Positions 9,305-17,420 of a DNA stretch of 64,000 nucleotides are shown here, in pieces. The stretch lies in assembly GCA_014946745.1 (NCBI GenBank), contig JADCRD010000002.1, forward strand, positions 620,001 to 684,000. The letters are read 5' to 3'. The notes beneath the pieces were generated by a model. The model saw only the letters and a program-made list of their open reading frames with translations. It had not been told where the DNA came from and ran no database searches. A program made the translations under genes and the position numbers. This stretch comes from Lysobacterales bacterium. GTDB lineage: Bacteria; Pseudomonadota; Gammaproteobacteria; Xanthomonadales; Xanthomonadaceae. How positions within the stretch are numbered: the stretch's first letter is position 1; each line of letters opens with the position of its first letter.

Positions 9305-10093
9305 TCAATGGTGTTCGGTGGATGCCGCAGGATGCTTCTCGCGGCGAATCATCTCGCCGGCGAGACCCAGGTAGGCGATGCTGCCGCGCGAGGCCCGGTC
9401 GTAGCTGATGATGCTCTGGCCATGGCTGGGCGCCTCGGCCACGCGCACGTTGCGCGGGATCATGGTGCGGAAGACCTTGTCGCCGAAGTGCTGGGTCAAC
9501 TGGGCGGAGACGTCGTTGGCGAGGTTGTTGCGGACGTCGTACATGGTGCGCAGGATGCCTTCGACCTCCAGCTGCGGATTGAGCCGCGCCTTCACCGCAC
9601 GGATGGTGTCCATCAGCGCCGACAGGCCTTCCAGCGCGAAGTACTCGCACTGCATCGGCACCAGCACGCCATGGGCGGCGGTGAGCGCGTTCAGCGTCAG
9701 CAGGTTCAGCGAAGGCGGACAGTCGATCAGGATGTACTGATAGCGATCGGCCACCTGGGCAAGGCATTCCTTCAGGCGTTGCTCGCGCGCCAGCGCGTCC
9801 ATCAACTTCACTTCGGCCGCGGTCAGGTCGGTGTTGCCGGGCAGCACGTCGAAGCCGCCCGAAGATCCGACGATAGCCTCGGCGATCGGCACTTCCTCAA
9901 GCAGCACGTCGCAGCCGGTGTGGGCGACCTCGTTCTTCTCGACGCCGCTGGCCATGGTCGCGTTGCCCTGCGGGTCCATGTCGACCAGCAGCACGCGCTT
10001 GCGCGCCTCGGCCAGCGCCGCGGCAAGGTTGACCGCAGTCGTGGTCTTGCCGACGCCACCCTTCTGGTTGGCGATTGCGATGATTCGGGCCAT
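9305..10093 (-). CDS. parA: Chromosome-partitioning ATPase ParA (Soj)
   Basis: 262 residues. The deviant Walker A motif KGGVGKTTTAVNL (Lys11-Thr18) is typical of MinD/ParA ATPases, with a switch motif LLVDMDPQGNAT and a Walker B-like YILIDCPPSLNL. The start at 10093 (MARIIAIANQ) has GGAG five bases upstream and gives the standard length. A second start at 10165 would add 24 residues, also has GGAG at good spacing, and overlaps the rsmG stop as ATGA. The gene order rsmG-parA-parB is conserved in many proteobacteria. Confidence 0.95.
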   Translation of the reverse strand: MARIIAIANQKGGVGKTTTAVNLAAALAEARKRVLLVDMDPQGNATMASGVEKNEVAHTGCDVLLEEVPIAEAIVGSSGGFDVLPGNTDLTAAEVKLMDALAREQRLKECLAQVADRYQYILIDCPPSLNLLTLNALTAAHGVLVPMQCEYFALEGLSALMDTIRAVKARLNPQLEVEGILRTMYDVRNNLANDVSAQLTQHFGDKVFRTMIPRNVRVAEAPSHGQSIISYDRASRGSIAYLGLAGEMIRREKHPAASTEHH

Positions 10094-10161
10094 CTCGACT
10101 CCGTGCTGTGCTGCCGTGCCGTCCGCCTGCATCACTGCCGCAGGATGCGCGCCGTCGCCGC

Positions 10162-10815
10162 TCATGCCGTCTCCCGCTTCAGCACCAGCAGGTGGCGCTC
10201 GCCCTCGACTTCGGGCACCTCCAACCGACGCGAGCGCTCCAGCACCCAAGCAGTGGGCACCTCCGCCAGCTCTTCGGCGGGCCACTGGCCCTTCATCGCC
10301 AGCAGTCGACCCTCCGGTTTCAGCAGATGCCCACCGAAGGCGATGAGCTGGGCAAGACTACCCAAGGCGCGGGCCGAGAGACAGTCGTAGCTGCCGGCCG
10401 CATCGACGTGCTCGGCGCGACAGTCGAACACGCGCACATTGGCAAGCTTCAGCTGGCGAACGACTTCGCGCAGAAAACGGGCCTTCTTGCCGACCGGCTC
10501 GACCAGACTGACCTCAAGCTGCGGGCGCACGATGGCCAGCGGAATCCCGGGCAACCCGGCGCCGCTGCCGATATCGATCAGAGCGCCATCGGGCACGTCG
10601 CCCAGAATGCTCAGCGAATCCAGCAGGTGCAGGCCCAGCATCTGCTGCGGATCGCGCACGGCGGTGAGGTTGTAGGTGCCGTTCCAGCGCTGCAGCAGGG
10701 CCAGGTAGGCCAGCAGGGGCTCGGCCACGCTGGCATCCACGCCCAGCCGCAGCAGGCCCTCGCGCAGACGAGGCGCGAGCGCGGCGATGTCGCCGGGCAG
10801 TTCGGGGGAGGTCAT
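10162..10815 (-). CDS. rsmG: 16S rRNA m7G527 methyltransferase RsmG (GidB)
   Basis: 217 residues from ATG 10815 (MTSPELPGD); a TTG at 10848 would extend it by 11 residues with no family resemblance. The SAM-binding loop is DIGSGAGLPGIPLAI, and the downstream LVEPVGKKARFLREV and SARALGSLAQLI motifs are typical of RsmG. It methylates N7 of G527 in 16S rRNA; loss of this activity gives low-level streptomycin resistance in other bacteria. It is first of the rsmG-parA-parB group. Confidence 0.93.
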   Translation of the reverse strand: MTSPELPGDIAALAPRLREGLLRLGVDASVAEPLLAYLALLQRWNGTYNLTAVRDPQQMLGLHLLDSLSILGDVPDGALIDIGSGAGLPGIPLAIVRPQLEVSLVEPVGKKARFLREVVRQLKLANVRVFDCRAEHVDAAGSYDCLSARALGSLAQLIAFGGHLLKPEGRLLAMKGQWPAEELAEVPTAWVLERSRRLEVPEVEGERHLLVLKRETA

Positions 10816-10897
10816 CAAGCGGAGGAGGGTGCCTTGCAGGGGGCGCAAGTATCGGCACGCCGCCGGGGTGACGCAAATCGAGGCTGGCCTTGCGAGC

Positions 10898-11347
10898 TTA
10901 GGCGGTCGCGGGCAGAACGCAGCGAACGACCCGCAGCCCGCGGCTTGCCAGCGTTTCGTTGAGCTGCTGGCGCACCTGCTGATCGAGCGCCTGCACGCCA
11001 GCGTTTGTCAGGGTCAGTCGACTCAGGGTTTCGCTGGCGGTGCGCTGGACGTACTGATCGATCGCCTCCAGCGCCTCGCCAGTCTGCCGCGGGTCGATGA
11101 TCTGGTAGTACACCGCGCCGCGAACTGTGGCCTGATTCAGCGGGACGGCGTGGCCAATCAGGTTCACTCGCTGACCCACGCGCTCGATCAGCGGCAGCAC
11201 GAAGCCCAAGCCCGGCGGCAGCGTGCGGACGTAGCGGCCGAAGCGCCGGACGGTGAACGCGCGACCCTCGGGCACCCAGCGCAGACTGGACACAAGAAGG
11301 GCGAGAACGGCCAGCGGCGCGAGCAGAGTGAAGGCTGAAAAGCTCAT
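10898..11347 (-). CDS. Short SPFH (band-7) domain protein
   Basis: 149 residues from ATG 11347. One N-terminal membrane helix (TLLAPLAVLALLVSSL) is followed by a nearly complete SPFH domain: VPEGRAFTVRRFGRYVRTL, then PGLGFVLPLIERV and VYYQIIDP. It stops after the last SPFH strand (GLRVVRCVLPATA), so the coiled-coil oligomerisation region of stomatin/slipin proteins (usually 250-320 residues) is missing. Either it is a naturally minimal family member or a shortened one. No NfeD-type partner gene is adjacent. The function is unknown. Confidence 0.75.
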   Translation of the reverse strand: MSFSAFTLLAPLAVLALLVSSLRWVPEGRAFTVRRFGRYVRTLPPGLGFVLPLIERVGQRVNLIGHAVPLNQATVRGAVYYQIIDPRQTGEALEAIDQYVQRTASETLSRLTLTNAGVQALDQQVRQQLNETLASRGLRVVRCVLPATA

Positions 11348-11589
11348 TGCATCAAACCTTTGCGGGACGATTCGCAGAATCAGGATGAGCTTGCGTCGGC
11401 AACAGCCTAGCCTGCCTGCGATTAACGGCAAATTTACCCTCGATGATTGCAACCAACTGTGACACGGCCGGCAGATGCGCGCACTGCCTGACCACCGGTG
11501 GCAGCAAAGGCGCACGCAATGGTTCCGAGCGGCGCGCGATCGCGGCCGCTTGCGTGGGTCCGTCGGCTCGGCAGCCTGAGCTTTGCGGC
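11348..11589. other. Intergenic region, no gene seen
   Basis: This gap separates the 5' end of the SPFH gene from the 3' end of the TetR gene. It is less GC-rich around 11400-11460 (GGCAAATTTACCCTCGATG), which probably carries the SPFH promoter, but no convincing -35/-10 pair could be fixed. Confidence 0.4.
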
Positions 11590-12231
11590 TCAGCCCCGCG
11601 GGCTGTAGGCGCGCAGGAACAGCTCCAACACGCTTTCGATGTGTTCGGGGCCTTCGCAATCGCTGCCACACAGCGGACAGCCGATCAGCTGACGCATGTG
11701 CGCTTCGCCCTTGATGAGGCAGAAGAAGTGGCCGGCCGCGCGGCGCGGGTCAGGGACATCGAGACTGCCGGCGCGGTTGGCGGCTGTCAGAAAGGCCTCG
11801 AAAGCTTCCAGAATCCGCTTCGGGCCCGCGGCGTAGAACAGCTCGGCCAGCTTGCCGTTGGAGTCTCCCTGCGCCGCCATCATCCGATAGAAGCTCACCG
11901 ACTCGGGCGAGAGGATGAGGCTGTGAAAGCCGGTCGCGATCGCACGCAGCTGCTCACGCATCGGACCGCGGCCAGGCTCGGGGCGGAACACCGACTCCGG
12001 CAGCTGCTCCTCGCACTTGGCCTTGACCGTCTCGGCGAACAGCGTGTCCTTGTCGCTGAAGTGGCTGTAGACGGTGAGCTTGGACACGCCGGCTTCGGCG
12101 GCGATCGCATCCATGCTGACGCCATCGAAACCGCGCAGCGGAAACAGGCGCTTGGCCGCATCCAGGATGGCGGCGCGCTTTTCGGGATCCTTGGGTCGGC
12201 CGGGGCCTTTGGGGGAGCGTTGGACTTGCAT
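11590..12231 (-). CDS. TetR/AcrR-family repressor of the adjacent RND pump
   Basis: 213 residues. The N-terminal helix-turn-helix is typical of TetR (RAAILDAAKRLFPLRGFDG, SMDAIAAEAGVSKLTVYSHF). The C-terminal ligand and dimer region belongs to the AefR-like TetR_C group, judged by the PEPGRGPMREQLRAIATGF and RRAAGHFFCLIKGEAHM stretches. It is divergent from the RND adaptor gene with a strong palindrome in between, so it most likely represses the pump and itself and is released by a pump substrate. The substrate is unknown. Confidence 0.88.
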   Translation of the reverse strand: MQVQRSPKGPGRPKDPEKRAAILDAAKRLFPLRGFDGVSMDAIAAEAGVSKLTVYSHFSDKDTLFAETVKAKCEEQLPESVFRPEPGRGPMREQLRAIATGFHSLILSPESVSFYRMMAAQGDSNGKLAELFYAAGPKRILEAFEAFLTAANRAGSLDVPDPRRAAGHFFCLIKGEAHMRQLIGCPLCGSDCEGPEHIESVLELFLRAYSPRG

Positions 12232-12255
12232 TGGTCTAGTCTAGCCGCACTGACA

Positions 12256-12286
12256 AATTAAATACTGGACTGGTCAGTATTTTAAT
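12256..12286. promoter_or_regulatory. Probable TetR operator between repressor and RND pump
   Basis: AAATACTG (12260-12267) and CAGTATTT (12275-12282) form a perfect 8-bp inverted repeat with a 7-bp spacer. The flanks extend it to 12 bp with a single-base bulge (AATT on both sides). It is in an AT-rich island of the 101-bp divergent region and would overlap both promoters. Confidence 0.75.
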
Positions 12287-12332
12287 TCTAGGATCTGCCC
12301 CACTTCCCCCGCTCTCCGACCGAGTCCTCGCC

Positions 12333-13463
12333 ATGGACACGCCTTCGCGCCCTTTTCGTCTCGCCGCCACCCTGCTGCCAGGCGTGAGCTTGATCAGTCT
12401 CTGCCTGCTGCTGGCGGGCTGCGGTTCTGAGCCCGCCCCGCCCGACCCGGTGCGCCCCGCCATCGTGGTGCAGCCGCAGGCGGAGGAAGCGAGCTTCAGC
12501 GCCTATGCCGGTGAGGTCCGCGCGCGGCACGAGCCGGCCCTGGCCTTCCGCGTCGGCGGCAAGATCCGTCGGCGTCTGGTCGAAGTCGGCGAACGCGTGA
12601 TCAACGACCAGCCGCTGGCCGAGCTCGAACCTCAGGATCTCGGCCTGCAGGTCGAGGCCAGCCGCGCCCAGCTCGCCGCCGCCCAGTCCGAGCGTGAGCT
12701 CGCGCGCTCCGAATTCACCCGCCAGCAGTCGCTGCGCGAGCGCGGCCTGGCCAGCGCCTCGGCCTTCGACGGCGCGCAGGCGCGGCTGCGAGCGACCGAA
12801 TCGCAGGTCGAAGCGGCCCAAGCCCAGCTCGAAGTAGCCCGCAATCAGGCCGGCTACGCGGTGCTGCGTGCGCCGGCGGCCGGGGTGATCGCACAGCGAC
12901 TCGCTGAAGCCGGCCAAGTGGTCGCCGCGGGCCAGCCGGTGTTTGTGCTGGCCGAGGACGGCGAGCGCGAAGTCGCCATCGCCATCCCGGAGCACGCCAT
13001 TGCCCAAGTGGCCTTGGAGCAGCCCGTGCAGATCCAGCTCTGGTCGCAGCGCGAGCGCGCGCTCAGCGGCCGCATCCGCGAATTGGCCCCGGCGGCCGAT
13101 CCCGCCTCGCGCACCTATGCTGCGCGCGTCGCCATCGCTGACACCACCGAGGGTGTAGAGCTGGGACAGAGCGCACGGGTGTATCTGAATGGCGCCATCG
13201 CCGCCGAACTCAAACTGCCCTTGGCGGCGGTGTCGGCGAGCGAGGGTCAAGCCTACGTGCTGCGCTTCGATCCGGGCACGGGCACGGTGCAGAAGCGCAC
13301 GGTGCAAGTCGGCGCCTACAGCGAAACCAGCGTGCCGGTGCTCAGTGGAATCAGCGCGCAGGACTGGATCGTCGCTGGCGGCGTGCATCTGCTGCGCGAC
13401 GGCCAGGCGATCCGTCCGGTCGATCGCGACAACCGTCCGCTCGATCTGGCCCCGGGGCAGTAA
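12333..13463 (+). CDS. RND efflux periplasmic adaptor (membrane fusion lipoprotein)
   Basis: 376 residues. A signal peptide ends in the lipobox LLAGC (Cys30), so the protein is anchored to the inner membrane by lipid. The barrel-sandwich/lipoyl halves flank a coiled-coil hairpin (about 95-160: AQSERELARSEFTRQQSLRE). A beta-barrel domain follows (about 200-290), with a membrane-proximal tail. It bridges the pump encoded 6 bp downstream to an outer-membrane channel. The operon has no channel gene of its own; the TolC-type gene at 17421 is a candidate partner. Confidence 0.92.
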   Translation: MDTPSRPFRLAATLLPGVSLISLCLLLAGCGSEPAPPDPVRPAIVVQPQAEEASFSAYAGEVRARHEPALAFRVGGKIRRRLVEVGERVINDQPLAELEPQDLGLQVEASRAQLAAAQSERELARSEFTRQQSLRERGLASASAFDGAQARLRATESQVEAAQAQLEVARNQAGYAVLRAPAAGVIAQRLAEAGQVVAAGQPVFVLAEDGEREVAIAIPEHAIAQVALEQPVQIQLWSQRERALSGRIRELAPAADPASRTYAARVAIADTTEGVELGQSARVYLNGAIAAELKLPLAAVSASEGQAYVLRFDPGTGTVQKRTVQVGAYSETSVPVLSGISAQDWIVAGGVHLLRDGQAIRPVDRDNRPLDLAPGQ

Positions 13464-13469
13464 GCCGCC

Positions 13470-16400
13470 ATGACCGGCTTCAATCTTTCCGAATGGGCCC
13501 TGCGCAACCGCAGCCTGGTGGTCTACGCCATGCTCGGGCTGGCGCTCATGGGCATCGTCTCCTACGGCCGGCTCGGCCAAAGCGAGGATCCGCCCTTCAC
13601 CTTCAAGGTGATGGTCGTTCGCACCCTGTGGCCGGGTGCCTCGGCTGAAGAAGTGGCGCGCCAGATCACCGACCGGGTCGAGCGCAAGCTCATGGAAACC
13701 GGCAACTACGAGTACATCCGCGCCTACTCGCGGCCGGGCGAATCGCTGGTGCAGTTCGTGGCCAAGGATTCGCTGCGCTCCAAGGACCTGCCCGAGCTCT
13801 GGTACCAGGTGCGCAAGAAGGTGGGCGACCTGCGGCCGACGCTGCCGGCCGGCATCCAGGGGCCGTTCTTCAACGACGAGTTTGGCGACACCTTCGGCAA
13901 CATCTACGCGCTCTCGGGCGCCGGCTTCGACTACGCCACGCTCAAGGACTACGCCGAACGGCTCGAGCTTGAGCTGATGCGCGTGCCTGACGTCGGCAAG
14001 ATCGAGCTGATCGGCCTGCAGCAGGAGCGCATCTGGATCGAGCTCAGCAATACCAAACTGGCCGCGCTCGGCCTGCCACTGGCGGAGGTGCAGCGCGCGC
14101 TCGACGAGCAGAACGCGGTGACCGAGGCGAGCTTTTTCGAGACCCCTGGCGAGCGCGTGCGTCTGCGGGTGTCCGGCCGCTTCGATGACGTCGAGGACAT
14201 CCGCGGCTTCGCCCTTCGCGTGGGCGATCGCGACTTCCGCATCGGCGACGTCGCCGAGGTGTTCCGCGGCTTCTCCGACCCGCCCGAACCGCGCATGCGC
14301 TTCATGGGCGAGGACGCCATCGGCATCGCCGTGTCGATGCGCAGGGGTGGCGACATCATCCGCCTCGGCGAACGCCTTGAAGACGAGTTCCAGCGCCTGC
14401 AGCAGAACCTGCCGGTCGGCATGAGCCTGCAGAAAGTCTCGGATCAGCCGGCTGCGGTACGCGCTTCGATCCGCGAGTTCGTGCAGGTGCTGGCCGAGGC
14501 CGTGATCATCGTGCTGCTGGTGAGCTTCTTCTCGCTTGGCTTCCGCACCGGCCTGGTGGTGGCGCTGTCGATCCCGCTGGTGCTGGCGATGACCTTCGCC
14601 GGCATGTACTACTTCGGCATCGGCCTGCACAAGATCTCACTGGGTGCGCTGGTGCTGGCGCTCGGCCTGCTGGTCGACGACGCGATCATCGCGGTCGAAA
14701 TGATGGCCATCAAGATGGAACAGGGCTTCGATCGCCTGCGCGCTGCGGCCTTCGCCTGGACCTCGACCGCGTTCCCGATGCTGACCGGCACCCTGATCAC
14801 CGCGGCAGGCTTTCTGCCGATCGCCACCGCGGCCTCCAGCACCGGCGAGTACACGCGCTCCATCTTCGAGGTGGTGACCCTGGCCCTGGTGGTGTCATGG
14901 ATTGCCGCCGTGGTCTTCGTGCCCTACCTGGGCGACCGCCTGCTGCCGGACTTCAAGAAAGACGGCCATGCGCATGCGCCCGACCCGTACGAGAAGCCCT
15001 TCTACCAGCGCTTCCGCGGCGTGGTCGCCTGGTGTGTCGAGCGGCGCTGGACGGTGATCGCGGTGACCGTGCTGGTGTTCGCGGGCTCGCTGGCGCTGTT
15101 CCGACTGGTGCCGCAGCAGTTCTTTCCGGCCTCGGCTCGGCTGGAACTGATGGTCGACTTCAAGCTGGCCGAGGGCAGCTCGCTGGCGGCGACCGAAGCG
15201 CAGGCTCGGCGCTTCGAGGCGCTGCTGGCCGAGCGCGAGGACATCGAGAACTACGTGGCCTACGTGGGCACCGGCTCGCCGCGCTTCTATCTGCCGCTGG
15301 ATCAGCAGCTGCCGCAGACCGGGTTCGCCCAGTTCGTGCTGCTGACCCGTTCGATCGAAGAGCGCGAAGCCCTGCGCGGCTGGCTGCTGGAGAACCTGCC
15401 GCAGCAGTTCCCGCAGGTGCGGACGCGGGTCTCGCGACTGGAGAACGGGCCGCCAGTGGGCTACCCGGTGCAGTTCCGCGTCTCCGGCGAGCACATCGAC
15501 GTGGTCCGCAAGCACGCCCACGCCGTGGAGGAGCGGATGCGCGCTCACCCAGGCCTGTTCAACGTGCACCTCGACTGGGAAGAGCCGAGCAAGATCGTGC
15601 GGCTGGAGATCGAGCAGGAGCGCGCGCGCGCGCTCGGCGTAAGCTCGACCCAGCTCGCGCTGTTCCTACAGGGCTCGCTGTCGGGCACGCCGGTCAGCAC
15701 CCTGCGTGAGGACAACGAACAGGTGCAGATCCTGCTGCGCGGCCCGGCCGAAGAGCGCGCCAGTCTGTCGATGCTGGGCAGCCTGGCGGTGCCGACCAGC
15801 CGCGGCGGCAGCGTGCCGCTCAGCCAGATCGCGCGGCTGGAATACGGCTTCGAGGAGGGCATCGTCTGGCACCGCAACCGCCTGCCGACGGTGACCGTGC
15901 GTGCCGATATCGTCGACGGCGTACAGCCGGCGACGGCCGCAGCCGAGCTTGCGCCGCAGATGGCCGAGCTCCGCGCCGAGCTGCCCTCGGGCTATCTGCT
16001 GGAGGTGGGCGGCTCGGTGGAAGACGCCGGCCGCGGCTCGCGCTCGATCGCCGCCGGCATGCCGCTGTTCTTCGGCGTGGTGTTCACCCTGCTAATGCTG
16101 CAGCTGCGCAGCTTCGGCAACTCGGTGATCGTGCTGCTGACTGCACCGCTGGGCCTGATCGGCGTCACCGCCTTTCTGCTCCTCTTCGACCGGCCCTTCG
16201 GCTTCGTCGCGATGCTTGGCACCATCGCGCTGGCCGGCATGATCATGCGCAACTCGGTGATCCTGGTGGATCAGATCGAACACGACCTCGCCGAAGGCAC
16301 GCCGCCGGTCGAGGCGATCGTAGAGGCCACTGTGCGCCGCTTCCGGCCCATCGTGCTCACGGCGCTCACCGCGATCCTGGCCATGATCCCGCTGTCGCGC

Positions 16401-16535
16401 AGCGCCTTCTTCGGCCCGATGGCGGTGGCGATCATGGGCGGACTGCTGGTGGCCACGGCGCTCACGCTGCTGTTCCTGCCGGCCCTGTACGCCGCCTGGC
16501 ACCGCGTGCGCCCAGCCGACGCTGCCCGCGCATGA
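13470..16535 (+). CDS. RND multidrug efflux pump, inner-membrane subunit
   Basis: 1021 residues, normal length for the HAE1/AcrB group. The N-terminal cytoplasmic end and TM1 (NRSLVVYAMLGLALMGIVSY) are followed by a large porter domain. TM2-TM6 includes ALGLLVDDAIIAVEM, which carries the proton-relay aspartate pair, and the second half repeats the pattern (TM8-TM12: GTIALAGMIMRNSVILVDQI, then VLTALTAILAMIPL). It exports drugs, dyes or similar compounds using the proton gradient. The opening YGRLGQSEDPPFTFKVMVV is typical of pumps of the TriC/MexK-like branch. Regulation is probably by the divergent TetR gene. Confidence 0.93.
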   Translation: MTGFNLSEWALRNRSLVVYAMLGLALMGIVSYGRLGQSEDPPFTFKVMVVRTLWPGASAEEVARQITDRVERKLMETGNYEYIRAYSRPGESLVQFVAKDSLRSKDLPELWYQVRKKVGDLRPTLPAGIQGPFFNDEFGDTFGNIYALSGAGFDYATLKDYAERLELELMRVPDVGKIELIGLQQERIWIELSNTKLAALGLPLAEVQRALDEQNAVTEASFFETPGERVRLRVSGRFDDVEDIRGFALRVGDRDFRIGDVAEVFRGFSDPPEPRMRFMGEDAIGIAVSMRRGGDIIRLGERLEDEFQRLQQNLPVGMSLQKVSDQPAAVRASIREFVQVLAEAVIIVLLVSFFSLGFRTGLVVALSIPLVLAMTFAGMYYFGIGLHKISLGALVLALGLLVDDAIIAVEMMAIKMEQGFDRLRAAAFAWTSTAFPMLTGTLITAAGFLPIATAASSTGEYTRSIFEVVTLALVVSWIAAVVFVPYLGDRLLPDFKKDGHAHAPDPYEKPFYQRFRGVVAWCVERRWTVIAVTVLVFAGSLALFRLVPQQFFPASARLELMVDFKLAEGSSLAATEAQARRFEALLAEREDIENYVAYVGTGSPRFYLPLDQQLPQTGFAQFVLLTRSIEEREALRGWLLENLPQQFPQVRTRVSRLENGPPVGYPVQFRVSGEHIDVVRKHAHAVEERMRAHPGLFNVHLDWEEPSKIVRLEIEQERARALGVSSTQLALFLQGSLSGTPVSTLREDNEQVQILLRGPAEERASLSMLGSLAVPTSRGGSVPLSQIARLEYGFEEGIVWHRNRLPTVTVRADIVDGVQPATAAAELAPQMAELRAELPSGYLLEVGGSVEDAGRGSRSIAAGMPLFFGVVFTLLMLQLRSFGNSVIVLLTAPLGLIGVTAFLLLFDRPFGFVAMLGTIALAGMIMRNSVILVDQIEHDLAEGTPPVEAIVEATVRRFRPIVLTALTAILAMIPLSRSAFFGPMAVAIMGGLLVATALTLLFLPALYAAWHRVRPADAARA

Positions 16536-16648
16536 GGCGCCCCCTGTCTTCGGTCAGGGTGACTTTCCGCACTGCGGTCGCAGCGACGGATCGGGCACCG
16601 TAGATTGTGCATGGAAGCGGGGTTCGGGCCGCCCCGCACCGCCTTCAT

Positions 16649-16678
16649 TTGGCGGGGCACAAGGCCAACGCCTACAAT
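16649..16678 (+). promoter_or_regulatory. Candidate sigma-70 promoter for pcm
   Basis: TTGGCG (16649-16654), an 18-bp spacer and TACAAT (16673-16678) precede the pcm start by about 50 bp. The -10 box is good and the -35 box weak. Confidence 0.4.
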
Positions 16679-16728
16679 TCGCGGCTACGCGCCCGCGCCA
16701 CGCGGGGCACCGCAGGCAGGACACGAAC

Positions 16729-17382
16729 ATGGCAGTTGATTTCGAGCAGGCCCGTTTTGCGATGGTCGAGCAGCAGGTCCGCCCCTGGGAGGTGCTGGAC
16801 TTCCGCGTGCTTGACGTCATCGGCTCGGTCAGGCGTGAGGATTTCGCCCCCACCCGCCACCGCAAGTTGGCGTACGCCGATCTGGCCCTGCCGCTGGAGC
16901 ACGGCGAATTCATGCTCAAGCCGGTGATCGAAGGCCGCCTGCTGCAGGCCTTGGATCTGTCCCCCGAGCACGAGGTGCTGGAGATCGGCACCGGCTCCGG
17001 CTACCTCACCGCCTGCCTCGCGCGGCTGGCGCGGGCCGTGCAGAGCATCGACGTGCACGCCGATTTTGTCGATCGCGCCCGCGCCCGCCTGCAGGCCGCA
17101 GGCCTCGCCAACATCAACCTTGAAGCCGGCTGCGCGCTGCGCTTCCAGCCCGCTCGGCAGTTCGATGCGGTCGCCATCGGTGGCGCCGTCGCTGAAGTGC
17201 CCGAGCGCTTTCTGAGCTGGGTGCGACCCGGCGGCAAGCTGTTCGCGATCCGCGGCCACAGCCCGGTGCAGGAAGCGGTGCTCTACACCCGCGCCGAGCA
17301 CGGCTGGGCCGTGGAAAGCCTGTTCGAAACCGACGTCCCCTACCTCCACGGCGCCGAGCCGGTGCAGCGCTTCGCGCTGTAG
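16729..17382 (+). CDS. pcm: Protein-L-isoaspartate O-methyltransferase family protein
   Basis: 217 residues. The PIMT N-terminal half (FAMVEQQVRPWEVLD) leads to the SAM-binding loop EIGTGSGYLTACLARL (about 83-98). It uses SAM to methylate isoaspartyl residues in damaged proteins and start their repair. This branch differs from E. coli Pcm in the substrate region: the usual MV.QL.RG is MVEQQVRPW, as in the homologue placed next to tolC in Xanthomonas, so the exact substrate is less certain. It is followed 38 bp later by the tolC-type gene. Confidence 0.85.
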   Translation: MAVDFEQARFAMVEQQVRPWEVLDFRVLDVIGSVRREDFAPTRHRKLAYADLALPLEHGEFMLKPVIEGRLLQALDLSPEHEVLEIGTGSGYLTACLARLARAVQSIDVHADFVDRARARLQAAGLANINLEAGCALRFQPARQFDAVAIGGAVAEVPERFLSWVRPGGKLFAIRGHSPVQEAVLYTRAEHGWAVESLFETDVPYLHGAEPVQRFAL

Positions 17383-17420
17383 TCCGACCCTGACGCCCCA
17401 CGCTCGCCAAAGGAACTGCC

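Noticed and set aside
8432-10815. Possible origin of replication or parS sites near rsmG-parA-parB
   Set aside because: No DnaA-box cluster, dnaA, or perfect parS palindrome was found; the genes alone do not fix an origin.
11348-11671. N-terminal extension of the SPFH protein to 11671
   Set aside because: The extra residues are Arg/Pro/Cys-rich, run into the TetR gene's 3' end, and add no conserved sequence.
12288-14630. 780-codon open frame on the minus strand opposite the RND adaptor and pump
   Set aside because: Its composition is His/Gln/Arg/Ala-rich with no family likeness, while the opposite strand encodes complete adaptor and pump proteins. High GC leaves long antisense frames open.
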